A DNA stretch of 64,000 nt, from NCBI RefSeq assembly GCF_030818655.1, contig NZ_JAUTAN010000001.1:3720001-3784000 (forward strand), in the 5' to 3' direction. Below, one piece after another: positions 33,837-42,344 of the stretch. The notes under the pieces are model-generated. The model was not told the DNA's origin. It worked only from the letters and a program-made list of their open reading frames with translations, and did no database searches. Numbering within the stretch: position 1 is the stretch's first letter; every line of letters starts with the position of its first letter. The DNA is from Nocardioides zeae (GTDB lineage: Bacteria > Actinomycetota > Actinomycetes > Propionibacteriales > Nocardioidaceae). Position numbers and translations under genes: made by a program.

Positions 33837-34442
33837 ATGGCTGCGCAGCAGATCGGGGAGGCCGCCGCGCCGGGGGAGCCGCTCACCCTGCGCGACCGGA
33901 TCCTCGACGCCGCGACCCTGCTGACCGGCCGCGACGGCTGGGGCAAGGTCACGATGGCGCGGCTCGCGGCCGAGGTGGGGGTGAGCCGCCAGACGGTCTA
34001 CAACGAGGTGGGCGGGAAGCCCGACCTGGCCGAGGCGATGGTGCTCAACGAGCTCGCCCGCTTCCTCGCCGAGGTCGACCGGGCCTTCGACGCCCACCCC
34101 GCGGACATCCTCGACGCGCTGCGGACGGCCTGCCGGGGCATCCTCGAGCTGGCGCAGGACAACGAGCTGCTGCACGCGGTCGTGTCCGCCACCCACGGCG
34201 CCGAGACGGAGCTCCTGCCGCTGCTGACCACCCACGCTCAGTCGCTGCTGGCGACGGCGAGCACGGTGCTCCTCGACCGGATCACGACCTACGACATCGA
34301 CCTGCCCCCGGCCCAGCTCGCGGCCAGCGTGGACGTCATCGTGCGCACGGTGCTCAGCCACGTCATGCAGCCCGGCGGCCCTCCGGAGGAGACCGCCGAG
34401 ACGCTCGTCTGGATCGCCGGGCGCGTGCTGGGGCGGGCATGA
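33837..34442 (+). CDS. TetR-family regulator, candidate alkane regulator (AlkX-like)
   Basis: 201 residues from ATG 33837. The HTH is VTMARLAAEVGVSRQTVYNEVGGKPDLAEAM (core SRQTVYNEVGGK). The C-terminal domain is typical of the group that accompanies actinobacterial alkB genes, where AlkX of Dietzia controls an AlkB-rubredoxin fusion. Here it is separated from the alk operon by the convergent acyltransferase gene, so the link is only suggestive. It overlaps the pyroglutamyl peptidase gene by 4 bp (ATGA) and is co-transcribed with it. Confidence 0.85.
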   Translation: MAAQQIGEAAAPGEPLTLRDRILDAATLLTGRDGWGKVTMARLAAEVGVSRQTVYNEVGGKPDLAEAMVLNELARFLAEVDRAFDAHPADILDALRTACRGILELAQDNELLHAVVSATHGAETELLPLLTTHAQSLLATASTVLLDRITTYDIDLPPAQLAASVDVIVRTVLSHVMQPGGPPEETAETLVWIAGRVLGRA

Positions 34443-35050
34443 CGGTGCTCGTCACCGGGTTCGAGCCCTTCGCCGGTGACCCCGACAACCCCTCGGGCGA
34501 CGTGCTCCCGCTCCTGGCCGACGCCTGGACCGGCCCGGAGCCGCTGGTGACCGCCGTGCTGCCCGTGGAGTTCGGCACCGCCGGCGACCGGCTCGCGGCC
34601 CTCGTCGCCGAGCACCGGCCGTCGCTCGTGGCCGCGCTCGGCCTCGCCGGCGGACGCTCCGGCGTGACGCCCGAGCGGGTCGCGGTCAACCTCGACGATG
34701 CCCGCATCCCGGACAACGCCGGCGCCCGGCCGTGCGACGTCCCGGTCGTGGCGGGCGCGCCCGCGGCGTACTTCTCCACCCTGCCGGTCAAGGCCGCCAC
34801 CGCGGCGCTGCGCAGGGCGGGCGTGCCCGCCGACCTGTCGCACACGGCGGGCAGCTTCGTCTGCAACCACGTCTTCTTCCGGCTGCAGCACCTGCTCGCG
34901 GGCAGCGGGGTGCCCTCGGGGTTCGTGCACGTGCCGACGACCGCCGAGGTGGCGCTGCCCGACCTGGCGCGCGGGCTGGCCGCCATGCTCCGCGCCCTCC
35001 TCGACCACGACGGCCCCGACCTGGCGACCGTCGGCGGGATCGTCGACTGA
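34439..35050 (+). CDS. pcp: Pyroglutamyl-peptidase I
   Basis: 203 residues from ATG 34439. C15 family: VTGFEPFAGDPDNPSGD near the start, then TPERVAVNLDDARIPDN with catalytic Glu about 79, SHTAGSFVCNHVFF with catalytic Cys about 142, and FVHVPTT with catalytic His about 164. It removes N-terminal pyroglutamate from peptides in the cytosol. It is slightly shorter than usual (about 215). It is coupled to the TetR gene upstream, and its stop is followed within 3 bp by a 31-bp repeat array. Confidence 0.92.
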   Translation: MTVLVTGFEPFAGDPDNPSGDVLPLLADAWTGPEPLVTAVLPVEFGTAGDRLAALVAEHRPSLVAALGLAGGRSGVTPERVAVNLDDARIPDNAGARPCDVPVVAGAPAAYFSTLPVKAATAALRRAGVPADLSHTAGSFVCNHVFFRLQHLLAGSGVPSGFVHVPTTAEVALPDLARGLAAMLRALLDHDGPDLATVGGIVD

Positions 35051-35052
35051 CC

Positions 35053-35284
35053 TGCGTCGAGTTGGGATGTACGGCGCGGCAGGTGCGTCGAGTTGGGTCG
35101 TACGGCGCGGCAGGTGCGTCGAGTTGGGTCGTACGGCGCCGTAAGTCCCACCTCGACGCCTACGCCGCGGCGTAAGTCCCACCTCGACGCCTACGCCGCG
35201 GCGTAAGTCCCACCTCGACGCCTACGCCGCGGCGTACGACCAAACTCGACGCGGACGCCGCGGCGTACAACCCAACTCGGCGAG
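35053..35284. repeat. 31-bp repeat array 1, inverted clusters
   Basis: Three units in one direction start at 35053, 35084 and 35115 (core GTCGAGTTGGGTCGTACGGC). Five units in the other direction start at 35141, 35172, 35203, 35234 and 35265 (core GTAAGTCCCACCTCGACGCC, later GTACGACCAAACTCGACGC). The period is exactly 31 bp, so the array is not codon-phased. The two clusters face each other and could fold into a very large cruciform. It fills the gap between convergent pcp and the metal ATPase. Confidence 0.9.
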
Positions 35285-35296
35285 ACCCCGGGCGCC

Positions 35297-37243
35297 TCAC
35301 ACCGCATCGCGCCACGCCTTCTCGCGCAGCAGGCGGAGGCCGTTGAGGGCGACGACGATCGTCGACCCCTCGTGGCCCGCGACGCCGAGCGGCAGGGGCA
35401 GCGTGGCGACGAGGTCCCACGTCACGAGCACCACGATGACGGTGGCGGCGAAGGCCAGGTTGGCCCGCACGACCCGCTCGGCCCGGCGGCCGAGCGCGAC
35501 CGCCCGGGGGAGCGCGGTCAGGTCGTCGCGCACGAGCACGACGTCGGACGTCTGGGTGGCGAGGTCCGAGCCGCTGCGCCCCATCGCGACCCCCACGTGG
35601 GCGGTCGCCATCGCCGGCGCGTCGTTGATGCCGTCGCCGACCAGCGCGACGCGGTGGCCGGCATCCTGGAGGTCCCGGACGGCGGCCGCCTTCTCCTCGG
35701 GCAGCAGGCCCGCCCGCACCTCGGCGATGCCCGTGCGGTCGGCGAGCGCGGCCGCCGCCGCGCGGTTGTCGCCGGTGAGGAGCACCGGCTCGCCGCCGGT
35801 CAGCGCGCCGAGCGCGGCGACGGTCGCCGGGGCCTCGGGCCGGACCCGGTCCGCCAGCGCGACCACCCCGTGCGGCCGGCCGTCGACCACCACGACCACC
35901 GCGGTGCGCCCGGCCTCCTCGTGCGCGGCGACGGCCTCGGTGGCGGCGACCTCGAGACCGCGGGGCGCGACGACCTCGACGACGCGGCCGCCGACCGTGG
36001 CCCGGACCCCCCGCCCGGGGGTGGCGAGGAAGTCGGTGGCGGGGGGTACGGCGAGGGCTCGCTCCGCGGCGTACCGCACCACCGCGCGACCCACCGGGTG
36101 CTCGCTCCCGCGCTCGGCGGCCGCGGCGAGCGCGACGAGGTCGTCCTCCGCGACGGTCCGGCACAGCCGGGTCACGGCGACGACCTCCGGTAAGCCGAGG
36201 GTGAGCGTCCCCGTCTTGTCGAAGGCCACGCGGTCGACCTGCGCGAGGCGCTCGAGCGCGACGGCCGACTTGAGGAGGACGCCGTGGCGACCGGCGTTGG
36301 CCATGACGGCGAGCAGCGGCGGCATGGTGGCCAGGACGATCGCGCACGGCGAGGCCACGATCATGAACGTCATCGCGCGCAGGAGGGTGGGCTCGAAGGC
36401 CGCGCCGAGGGCGAGCGGCACGCCGAGGAGCAGCAGCGTCGCGACGACCACCACGGCCGCGTAGCGCTGCTCGACCCGCTCGATGAACAGCTGCGTGCGG
36501 GCCTTGGTCTCCGACGCCTCCTCGACCATCGCGACGATGCGGGCCACCACCGACTCGGCGGCCGCCCGGTCGACCCGGACGGTCAGCACGCCGGCGCCGT
36601 TGACGGTGCCCGCGAAGACCGGGGTGCCGACCGTCGCGGGGACGGGGAGCGGCTCTCCGGTGATGGACGCCTGGTCGACGTCGGAGGCGCCGTCGACGAC
36701 CGTCCCGTCCGCGCCGATCCGGTCGCCGGGGCGCACGCGCACGAGGTCCCCGGGCACGAGGTCGGCGGTGTCGACGACCTCCTCCGCCCCGTCGGTGGCG
36801 AGCCGGGTCGCGCGTTCGGGGGCGAGGTCGAGGAGGGCGCGGACGGAGTCCTGGGTACGGCGCGTGGCGATCGCCTCGAGGGCCCCGGAGGTGGCGAAGA
36901 TGACGATGAGCAGCGCGCCGTCGAAGACCTGGCCGATCGACGCGGCGGCGATCGCGGCGACGACCATGAGCACGTCGACGTCGAGGGTGCGCTCGCGCAG
37001 CGCCTGCAGGCCGGCGAGGGCCGGCTCCCACCCGCCGGCGAGGTAGCACGCGAGGTAGAGGGTCCAGGCGAGCCACAGGGGTCCGTCGAGGAGGTCGACG
37101 AGGCCGCCGACGGCGAAGAGCGCCGTGGCGGCCGTCGCCCACCGGGCCTCGGCCACTCGCCAGATGGTCCGGCTGAGGGGTGCGGGCCGGGGGAGGGGTC
37201 GGGCGGCGGCCGTCGTGGTGTGCGGGAGGGTCGTGCTGCTCAT
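35297..37243 (-). CDS. P1B-4-type heavy-metal translocating ATPase (Co/Zn/Ni exporter)
   Basis: 648 residues from ATG 37241-37243. P-type ATPase features: SITGEPLPV (A domain TGE), ASPCAIVLA (ion-site SPC, Cys about 300), DKTGTLTLG (phosphorylated Asp about 342), and VGDGINDAPAM. The SPC together with HEGSTIVVALNGLRLL near the C-terminus (about 623) is the P1B-4 pattern (CtpD, CtpJ, CoaT), which exports Co, Ni, Zn or Fe. There is no N-terminal metal-binding domain, also usual for P1B-4. It is divergent from an NmtR/CzrA-like ArsR sensor. The start is set downstream of a longer open frame that would run through the promoter and the ArsR gene. Confidence 0.93.
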   Translation of the reverse strand: MSSTTLPHTTTAAARPLPRPAPLSRTIWRVAEARWATAATALFAVGGLVDLLDGPLWLAWTLYLACYLAGGWEPALAGLQALRERTLDVDVLMVVAAIAAASIGQVFDGALLIVIFATSGALEAIATRRTQDSVRALLDLAPERATRLATDGAEEVVDTADLVPGDLVRVRPGDRIGADGTVVDGASDVDQASITGEPLPVPATVGTPVFAGTVNGAGVLTVRVDRAAAESVVARIVAMVEEASETKARTQLFIERVEQRYAAVVVVATLLLLGVPLALGAAFEPTLLRAMTFMIVASPCAIVLATMPPLLAVMANAGRHGVLLKSAVALERLAQVDRVAFDKTGTLTLGLPEVVAVTRLCRTVAEDDLVALAAAAERGSEHPVGRAVVRYAAERALAVPPATDFLATPGRGVRATVGGRVVEVVAPRGLEVAATEAVAAHEEAGRTAVVVVVDGRPHGVVALADRVRPEAPATVAALGALTGGEPVLLTGDNRAAAAALADRTGIAEVRAGLLPEEKAAAVRDLQDAGHRVALVGDGINDAPAMATAHVGVAMGRSGSDLATQTSDVVLVRDDLTALPRAVALGRRAERVVRANLAFAATVIVVLVTWDLVATLPLPLGVAGHEGSTIVVALNGLRLLREKAWRDAV

Positions 37244-37297
37244 GCCTGGATTGTTACATGAACACATCTGCATATTTGGCAACGCTATGCTCCGCGG
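37244..37297. promoter_or_regulatory. Divergent promoter region of the ATPase and arsR genes
   Basis: This 54-bp segment is strikingly AT-rich (ATTGTTACATGAACACATCT is its left part). ATGAACACATCTGCAT (37258-37273) is a weak imperfect palindrome. ArsR/SmtB repressors bind such AT-rich palindromes between divergent metal genes. The exact operator cannot be fixed by eye. Confidence 0.45.
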
Positions 37298-37660
37298 GTG
37301 GGCCATGGAATCGACGACCGCCCGTCGCGCGCGCGGCTCGACCCCGCGACGGCGAAGTCGGTCGCGGCGACCCTCCAGGCGCTCGCCACCCCGAGCCGGC
37401 TCCTCATCCTCGCCAACCTGCAGGAGGGGCCGATGACCGTCGGCGACCTCGTCGCCGCCGTCGGGATGGAGCAGCCCGCGGTCTCCCACCAGCTGCGCCT
37501 GCTGCGCACGATGGGGCTGGTCGAGTCCGAGCGCCGCGGGCGCCACATGATCTACACGCTCTTCGACAACCACCTGTCGGAGCTCATCGACCAGGCGATC
37601 TACCACGCCGAGCACCTGGGTGCCGCGCCGCGACCGCGCGAGGGCGACGACCCGGCCTGA
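37298..37660 (+). CDS. ArsR/SmtB metal sensor, NmtR/CzrA-like
   Basis: 120 residues from GTG 37298. Winged HTH: ATPSRLLILANLQEGPMTVGDL, then MEQPAVSHQLRLLRTMGLV. The C-terminal helix carries Asp90, His92, His103 and His106, exactly the D-x-H-x10-H-x-x-H alpha-5 metal site of CzrA and NmtR, which sense Zn, Co or Ni. The alpha-3 Cys site of ArsR/CadC is absent. NmtR of Mycobacterium tuberculosis controls a P1B-4 ATPase, the same pairing as here. A large hairpin and a repeat array follow the stop. Confidence 0.92.
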   Translation: MGHGIDDRPSRARLDPATAKSVAATLQALATPSRLLILANLQEGPMTVGDLVAAVGMEQPAVSHQLRLLRTMGLVESERRGRHMIYTLFDNHLSELIDQAIYHAEHLGAAPRPREGDDPA

Positions 37661-37664
37661 CCCC

Positions 37665-37730
37665 GCGCCGAGTTGTCACGTACGCCGCGGTTGCGGCCGG
37701 TGCGACGCGGCGTACGCGACAACTCGGCGC
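37665..37730. terminator. 24-bp hairpin after arsR, related to the 31-bp repeats
   Basis: 37665-37688 pairs with 37707-37730 over 24 bp with one mismatch, loop 18 nt, 5 nt after the ArsR stop. The arm core GAGTTGTC(A/G)CGTACGCCGC is a variant of the neighbouring 31-bp repeat unit, so terminator and array share an origin. Confidence 0.75.
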
Positions 37731-37740
37731 CAACGCCGTG

Positions 37741-37980
37741 CCGTACGACCAAACTCGACGCGCACGCCGCGCCGTACGACCAAACTCGACGCGCACGCCG
37801 CGCCGTACGACCAAACTCGACGCGCACGCCGCGCCGTACGACCAAACTCGACGCGCACGCCGCGCCGTACGACCAAACTCGACGCGCACGCCGCGCCGTA
37901 CGACCCAACTCGACGCGCACGCCGCGCCGTACGACCAAACTCGACGCGCACGCCGCGCCGTACGACCCAGCTCGACGCAG
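37741..37980. repeat. 31-bp tandem repeat array 2
   Basis: Units start at 37741, 37772, 37803, 37834, 37865, 37896, 37927 and 37958, all in one direction; the last is partial. The core CGTACGACCAAACTCGACG is nearly invariant, with A-to-C and A-to-G changes only in units 6 and 8. Homogeneity implies recent expansion or gene conversion. It lies between arsR and the M15 lipoprotein gene, about 70 bp before the latter's start. Confidence 0.95.
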
Positions 37981-38048
37981 CCCAGCCCGGGACCGCGTGT
38001 GACGTGCGCTACTGGGCGGTACGCTTCCCCGTCGGAGGGGAGGGCTCG

Positions 38049-39266
38049 ATGCAGAGGACGCGACGCGCCGCGGCTGCGGCCGCGATGACGGTCGCCGTCG
38101 TGCTCGCCGGCTGCACGGCCGAGCCCGTCGAGGACGAGGTCGAGGGTGCCGCGGCGGACACGACGACGGAACCCGCCGCACCCCCGCAGGGTGGCACCGC
38201 CGCCGACCCGCGCATCGAGCAGATGGCCGAGCACGCGACGGACGCCCCCGGCGAGCTGACGGAGCCGCTGCTGGGCGCCGACATGCTGGTCTCCTCCACC
38301 GAGGAGCTCGACGACGACACGATCGCGGCCATCCGCGACCTGCCCGGCGTCGAGGTCGCCGAGCCGATCGGCCTGGCCCAGATCCCGGTCCAGGACCAGG
38401 TGCTCACCGTCGCGGCGGTCGATCCCGCGACGTACCGGCGCTTCACCCCCGCCGAGAGCGCCCAGCTGCTCGACGTCTGGACCCGCGTCGCGGCCGGCGA
38501 GATCGCCGTGCCGACCGACGTCGGCGAGACGCTGCGCGACGCGGACGGCTACCTCCGCCTCGGCAACGAGGAGGGCGCGCCCGACCTCCACGTCGGTGCG
38601 CTGGCCCCGCAGGTCACCCGGGTGCAGGGCGTCGTCAACAAGAGCTGGGGCGAGTCCCTCGGCATCCCGGGCGACAACGCCCTCCTCATCGCCACCGGCT
38701 CCGCCTCCCCGCAGGAGGTGCGTCCGGCGCTGCAGGAGCTCGCCGGCGACGGCGCCTCGGTGCAGGTGCTCGGCCCGGACCTCGACATCTCCGTGCAGCA
38801 GACGGCCGTGCTGACGGGCGGCTCGGTGGCCGCGGCGGTCGGCACGTTCAACTACCAGGTGCTCTCCGGCGGCCGCATCGCGCCCGACCCGGCGTGGGTC
38901 GAGGAGAACATCCGCACCCAGCAGGTGCCGATCCTCGGCACCGTGACCTGCCACAAGGTGATGCTCCCGCAGCTCGAGGCGGCGCTCCGCGAGATCGTGG
39001 AGCGGGGACTGGCGGACAAGATCCACCCGGGCGAGTACGGCGGGTGCTACTACCCCCGCTTCATCGCCAACACGACGCAGCCCTCGCTGCACTCGTTCGG
39101 CATCGCGCTCGACCTCAACGTGCCCGGCAACGGCCGCGGCACGGTCGGCGAGATCGACCGGTCCGTGGTGCAGATCTTCAAGAAGTGGGGCTTCACCTGG
39201 GGTGGCGACTGGGGCTGGACCGACCCCATGCACTTCGAGATGTCGCAGCTCGTCGAGGCGCGCTGA
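38049..39266 (+). CDS. M15-family peptidase lipoprotein (D-Ala-D-Ala carboxypeptidase-like)
   Basis: 405 residues from ATG 38049 (ribosome site GGAGGGGAGGG). The lipoprotein signal ends VVLAGCTAE (lipidated Cys about 20) and is followed by an acidic/Thr-rich linker. Residues about 60-290 are an unrecognised domain (TEELDDDTIAAIRDLPGVEVAEPIGL and VVNKSWGESLGIPGDNALLIATG). The C-terminal domain carries the M15 zinc site: SLHSFGIALDLNVPGN (His and Asp ligands) and DPMHFEM (third His). It should trim peptidoglycan stem peptides or another peptide at the outer membrane face. The homogeneous repeat array just upstream may affect its promoter. Confidence 0.85.
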   Translation: MQRTRRAAAAAAMTVAVVLAGCTAEPVEDEVEGAAADTTTEPAAPPQGGTAADPRIEQMAEHATDAPGELTEPLLGADMLVSSTEELDDDTIAAIRDLPGVEVAEPIGLAQIPVQDQVLTVAAVDPATYRRFTPAESAQLLDVWTRVAAGEIAVPTDVGETLRDADGYLRLGNEEGAPDLHVGALAPQVTRVQGVVNKSWGESLGIPGDNALLIATGSASPQEVRPALQELAGDGASVQVLGPDLDISVQQTAVLTGGSVAAAVGTFNYQVLSGGRIAPDPAWVEENIRTQQVPILGTVTCHKVMLPQLEAALREIVERGLADKIHPGEYGGCYYPRFIANTTQPSLHSFGIALDLNVPGNGRGTVGEIDRSVVQIFKKWGFTWGGDWGWTDPMHFEMSQLVEAR

Positions 39267-39310
39267 CGCCCCTCTCCCCGTCCCGAGCGCTCGCTCGGTA
39301 GCGTGCCCCC

Positions 39311-40282
39311 ATGCGCGCTGCCACCGTGACCTCGTTGACCGGACCCGCCGACGTGCGGGTCGGTGACCTGCCCGACCCCCAGCCCGGTGCGGACGACGTG
39401 CTCATCGCCGTCCACGCCGCGGGCATCTCGTTCCCCGACCTGCTGCTGAGCCGGGGGCAGTACCAGGTGCGGCCCGAGCTGCCCTTCGCCCTCGGCACCG
39501 ACGTCGCCGGCACCGTGGTCAGCGCCCCCGAGGGCTCCGGCCTCGCGGTGGGCCAGCGCGTCGTCGCGGCCCTCGGCTCCGGGTCGGCGGCCGAGCTCGT
39601 CGCCGCCCCCGCGCCGATGGTGCTGCCCCTGCCCGACGAGGTGGGGTACGACGCGGGCGCCGCCCTCGTCATGAACTACCTGACCGCCCACTTCGCACTG
39701 CTGCGCCGCGGTGGCATGCAGCCCGGCGAGACCGTGCTCGTGCACGGCGCGTCGGGCGGCGTCGGCACGGCGAGCATCCAGGTCGCGAAGGCCTGGGGTG
39801 CGCGTCCGATCGCGGTCGTCTCGACGGAGGCGAAGGCGGAGGTCGCCCGCGCGGCGGGCGCCGAGGACGTCGTCATGCTGGACGGCTTCAAGGACGCCGC
39901 GAAGGAGCTGACGGGCGGTCGCGGGGTCGACCTCGTCGTCGACGTCGTGGGCGGCGACGTCTTCCTCGACTCCGTGCGCTCGCTGTCCCCGGAGGGCCGC
40001 CTGCTCGTCGTCGGCTTCGCGGCCGGCCAGGGCATCCCGGAGATCAAGGTGAACCGCCTGCTGCTCACCAACACCGACGTGCGCGGCGTCGGGTGGGGCG
40101 AGCACATCCGCCGCAACCCCGGCTACCTCGCCGAGCAGTGGGCCGAGCTGCTGCCCCACCTGCGCAGCGGCGTGATCGACCCGCCGATCGGCGCGACCTA
40201 CCCGCTCGAGGAGACCGCCCAGGCGCTCCGCGACCTCGACGAGCGGCGCGCGACCGGCAAGCTCGTCGTGCACGTCCGCTGA
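39311..40282 (+). CDS. NADPH:quinone oxidoreductase, zinc-independent MDR family
   Basis: 323 residues from ATG 39311. Medium-chain dehydrogenase fold: GISFPDLLLSRGQYQVRPELPF, GTDVAGTVV, LVMNYLTAHFALLRRGGMQPGETVLVHGASGGVGTASIQVAKAWG (NADPH motif VHGASGGVGTA). The Cys zinc ligands of alcohol dehydrogenases are absent. Homologues reduce quinones or enoyl groups; the substrate is not predictable. It stands alone on its strand, 44 bp after the M15 gene. Confidence 0.9.
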   Translation: MRAATVTSLTGPADVRVGDLPDPQPGADDVLIAVHAAGISFPDLLLSRGQYQVRPELPFALGTDVAGTVVSAPEGSGLAVGQRVVAALGSGSAAELVAAPAPMVLPLPDEVGYDAGAALVMNYLTAHFALLRRGGMQPGETVLVHGASGGVGTASIQVAKAWGARPIAVVSTEAKAEVARAAGAEDVVMLDGFKDAAKELTGGRGVDLVVDVVGGDVFLDSVRSLSPEGRLLVVGFAAGQGIPEIKVNRLLLTNTDVRGVGWGEHIRRNPGYLAEQWAELLPHLRSGVIDPPIGATYPLEETAQALRDLDERRATGKLVVHVR

Positions 40283-40343
40283 CGGGACCTGCCCCACGAC
40301 CCGCCCGGGTCGTGGGGGCGCCGACGCCCAGCACCGTCCTAGG

Positions 40344-42341
40344 GTGATCCCCGTGACGATGCTCGATGCAGCCCGCGAGGGCATGGACCTGTCCGTGCGC
40401 CCCACCGACGACCTCTTCGGCCACGTCAACGGCCAGTGGCTGGCGACGGCCGCGATCCCGGAGGACCGCTCCAGCTGGGGTCCGTTCGTGGCGCTCGCCG
40501 ACGCGGCGGAGGAGCAGGTGCGCGCGATCGTGGAGGCCCACGCGGCCTCCGACCCGGCGACCCTGGAGGGCGACGAGGCGCGGATCAGCGCGCTCTACCG
40601 CTCCTTCATGGACACCGAGGCCATCGCGGCCAAGGGCCTCGCCCCGGTGGAGCCCTACCTCCACGCCGTCGCGGGCCTGCGGGACCTCCGCGAGCTGGCG
40701 GCGCTGGTCGGCGAGCTCGAGCGCGTCGGCGGCACGGGCTTCTTCGGGTCCTACGTCAACACCGACGCGGGCGACTCCGAGCGCTACCTCTTCCACGTCT
40801 ACCAGGGCGGCCTCGGCCTGCCCGACGAGTCGTACTACCGCGAGGAGCGCTTCGCGGAGACCGTGGAGAAGTACGTCGCCTACCTGACCCGGCTGTTCAC
40901 GATCATCGGCCAGGAGGACCCCGCCGAGGCGGCCGAGACGGTCCTCGCCCTCGACCGGCGCCTGGCGCACGGCCACTGGGAGCGCGCCGCCACCCGCGAC
41001 ATCCAGAAGACCTACAACCTGCTGACCCTCGCCGACCTCGTCGAGCTCTGCCCGGACTTCGACTGGGAGGTCTACGCGCGCAACCTCTCGGGCGCCTCCG
41101 CGGGCGCCGAGGACCTGCTCGCCGAGGTCGTCGTCAAGCAGCCGTCCTACCTGGAGCACCTCGCGGGCGTGCTCCGCGCCGTACCGATCGAGAGCTGGCG
41201 GCTGTGGCTGACGGCGCGGGTGCTGCGGGCGTTCGCGGCGTACCTCACCGACGACCTCGCCGAGACCAACTTCGACTTCTACGGCCGCACCCTGTCGGGC
41301 ACGCCGGAGCTGCGGGCGCGCTGGAAGCGCGGCATCTCGTTCGTCGAGGGCGCGGTGGGCGAGGCGGTCGGCCGGGAGTACGTCGCGCGCCACTTCCCGC
41401 CCGTCGCCAAGGAGATGATGGACGACCTCGTCGCGAACCTGGTCGAGGCCTACCGCCGCTCGATCCGCACGCTCGACTGGATGACGGACGAGACCAAGGA
41501 GCGGGCGCTCGAGAAGCTCGGCCAGTTCGTGCCGAAGATCGGCTACCCGACGACGTGGCGCGACTACTCGGCGCTCGTCGTCGTGCCCGACGACCTCGTC
41601 GACAACGTGGCCGCCGTCGCCGCCTTCGAGACCGACCGCCAGCTCGCCAAGATCGGCGCGCCGGTCGACCGCGACGAGTGGCTGATGCTGCCGCAGACGG
41701 TCAACGCCTACTACAACCCGGGCACCAACGAGATCTGCTTCCCGGCCGCGATCCTGCAGCCGCCGTTCTTCTCGCCCGACGCCGACCCGGCGGAGAACTA
41801 CGGCGGCATCGGTGCGGTGATCGGCCACGAGATCGGCCACGGCTTCGACGACCAGGGCTCGCAGTACGACGGCCTCGGCAACCTCCGCGACTGGTGGACG
41901 CAGGCCGACCGGGAGGCGTTCGACGCGAAGAGCCGGGCGCTCGTGGCGCAGTACGACGCGTTCAGCCCCCGGAACCTGCCCGACGAGCACGTCAACGGCT
42001 CGCTGACCGTCGGCGAGAACATCGGCGACCTCGGCGGCCTGACGATCGGGCACAAGGCGTACCTGATCTCGCTGGGCCTCGACCCCGAGGGCGGTCCGAC
42101 GACGGAGGTCGGCGCCGACGGGCTCACCGGGTCGCAGCGCCTCTTCCTGTCGTGGAGCCACGTGTGGCGCACGAAGCGGCGGATCGAGCAGGAGCGGCAG
42201 TACCTGACGATCGACCCGCACTCGCCGCCGGAGTTCCGCGCCAACATCGTGCGGAACCTCAGCGAGTTCCATGCCGCGTTCGGCACGCAGCCGGGCGACG
42301 GCCTGTGGCTCGACGAGGGGCAGCGCGTCCGGATCTGGTGA
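40344..42341 (+). CDS. M13-family zinc metallopeptidase (neprilysin-like)
   Basis: About 665 residues; GTG 40344, GTG 40353 and ATG 40359 are all possible starts. Landmarks: RPTDDLFGHVNGQWL at the start, NAYYNPGTNEICFPAAILQPPFF, the zinc motif VIGHEIGHGFDDQGSQYD, and ENIGDLGGL with the third zinc ligand Glu. The C-terminal RANIVRNLSEFHAAFG then W ends the family. No signal peptide or TM is seen, as in other soluble actinobacterial M13 enzymes. It cleaves oligopeptides; the role is unknown. Confidence 0.93.
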   Translation: MIPVTMLDAAREGMDLSVRPTDDLFGHVNGQWLATAAIPEDRSSWGPFVALADAAEEQVRAIVEAHAASDPATLEGDEARISALYRSFMDTEAIAAKGLAPVEPYLHAVAGLRDLRELAALVGELERVGGTGFFGSYVNTDAGDSERYLFHVYQGGLGLPDESYYREERFAETVEKYVAYLTRLFTIIGQEDPAEAAETVLALDRRLAHGHWERAATRDIQKTYNLLTLADLVELCPDFDWEVYARNLSGASAGAEDLLAEVVVKQPSYLEHLAGVLRAVPIESWRLWLTARVLRAFAAYLTDDLAETNFDFYGRTLSGTPELRARWKRGISFVEGAVGEAVGREYVARHFPPVAKEMMDDLVANLVEAYRRSIRTLDWMTDETKERALEKLGQFVPKIGYPTTWRDYSALVVVPDDLVDNVAAVAAFETDRQLAKIGAPVDRDEWLMLPQTVNAYYNPGTNEICFPAAILQPPFFSPDADPAENYGGIGAVIGHEIGHGFDDQGSQYDGLGNLRDWWTQADREAFDAKSRALVAQYDAFSPRNLPDEHVNGSLTVGENIGDLGGLTIGHKAYLISLGLDPEGGPTTEVGADGLTGSQRLFLSWSHVWRTKRRIEQERQYLTIDPHSPPEFRANIVRNLSEFHAAFGTQPGDGLWLDEGQRVRIW

Positions 42342-42344
42342 GGC

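Noticed and set aside
37244..37615. N-terminal extension of the P1B ATPase through the promoter and opposite arsR
   Set aside because: The extension has no membrane or metal-binding motif, lies antisense to arsR, and the ATG at 37243 fits the family start.
37741..37980. CRISPR array
   Set aside because: The 31-bp units are contiguous with no unique spacers between them, and no cas gene is present.
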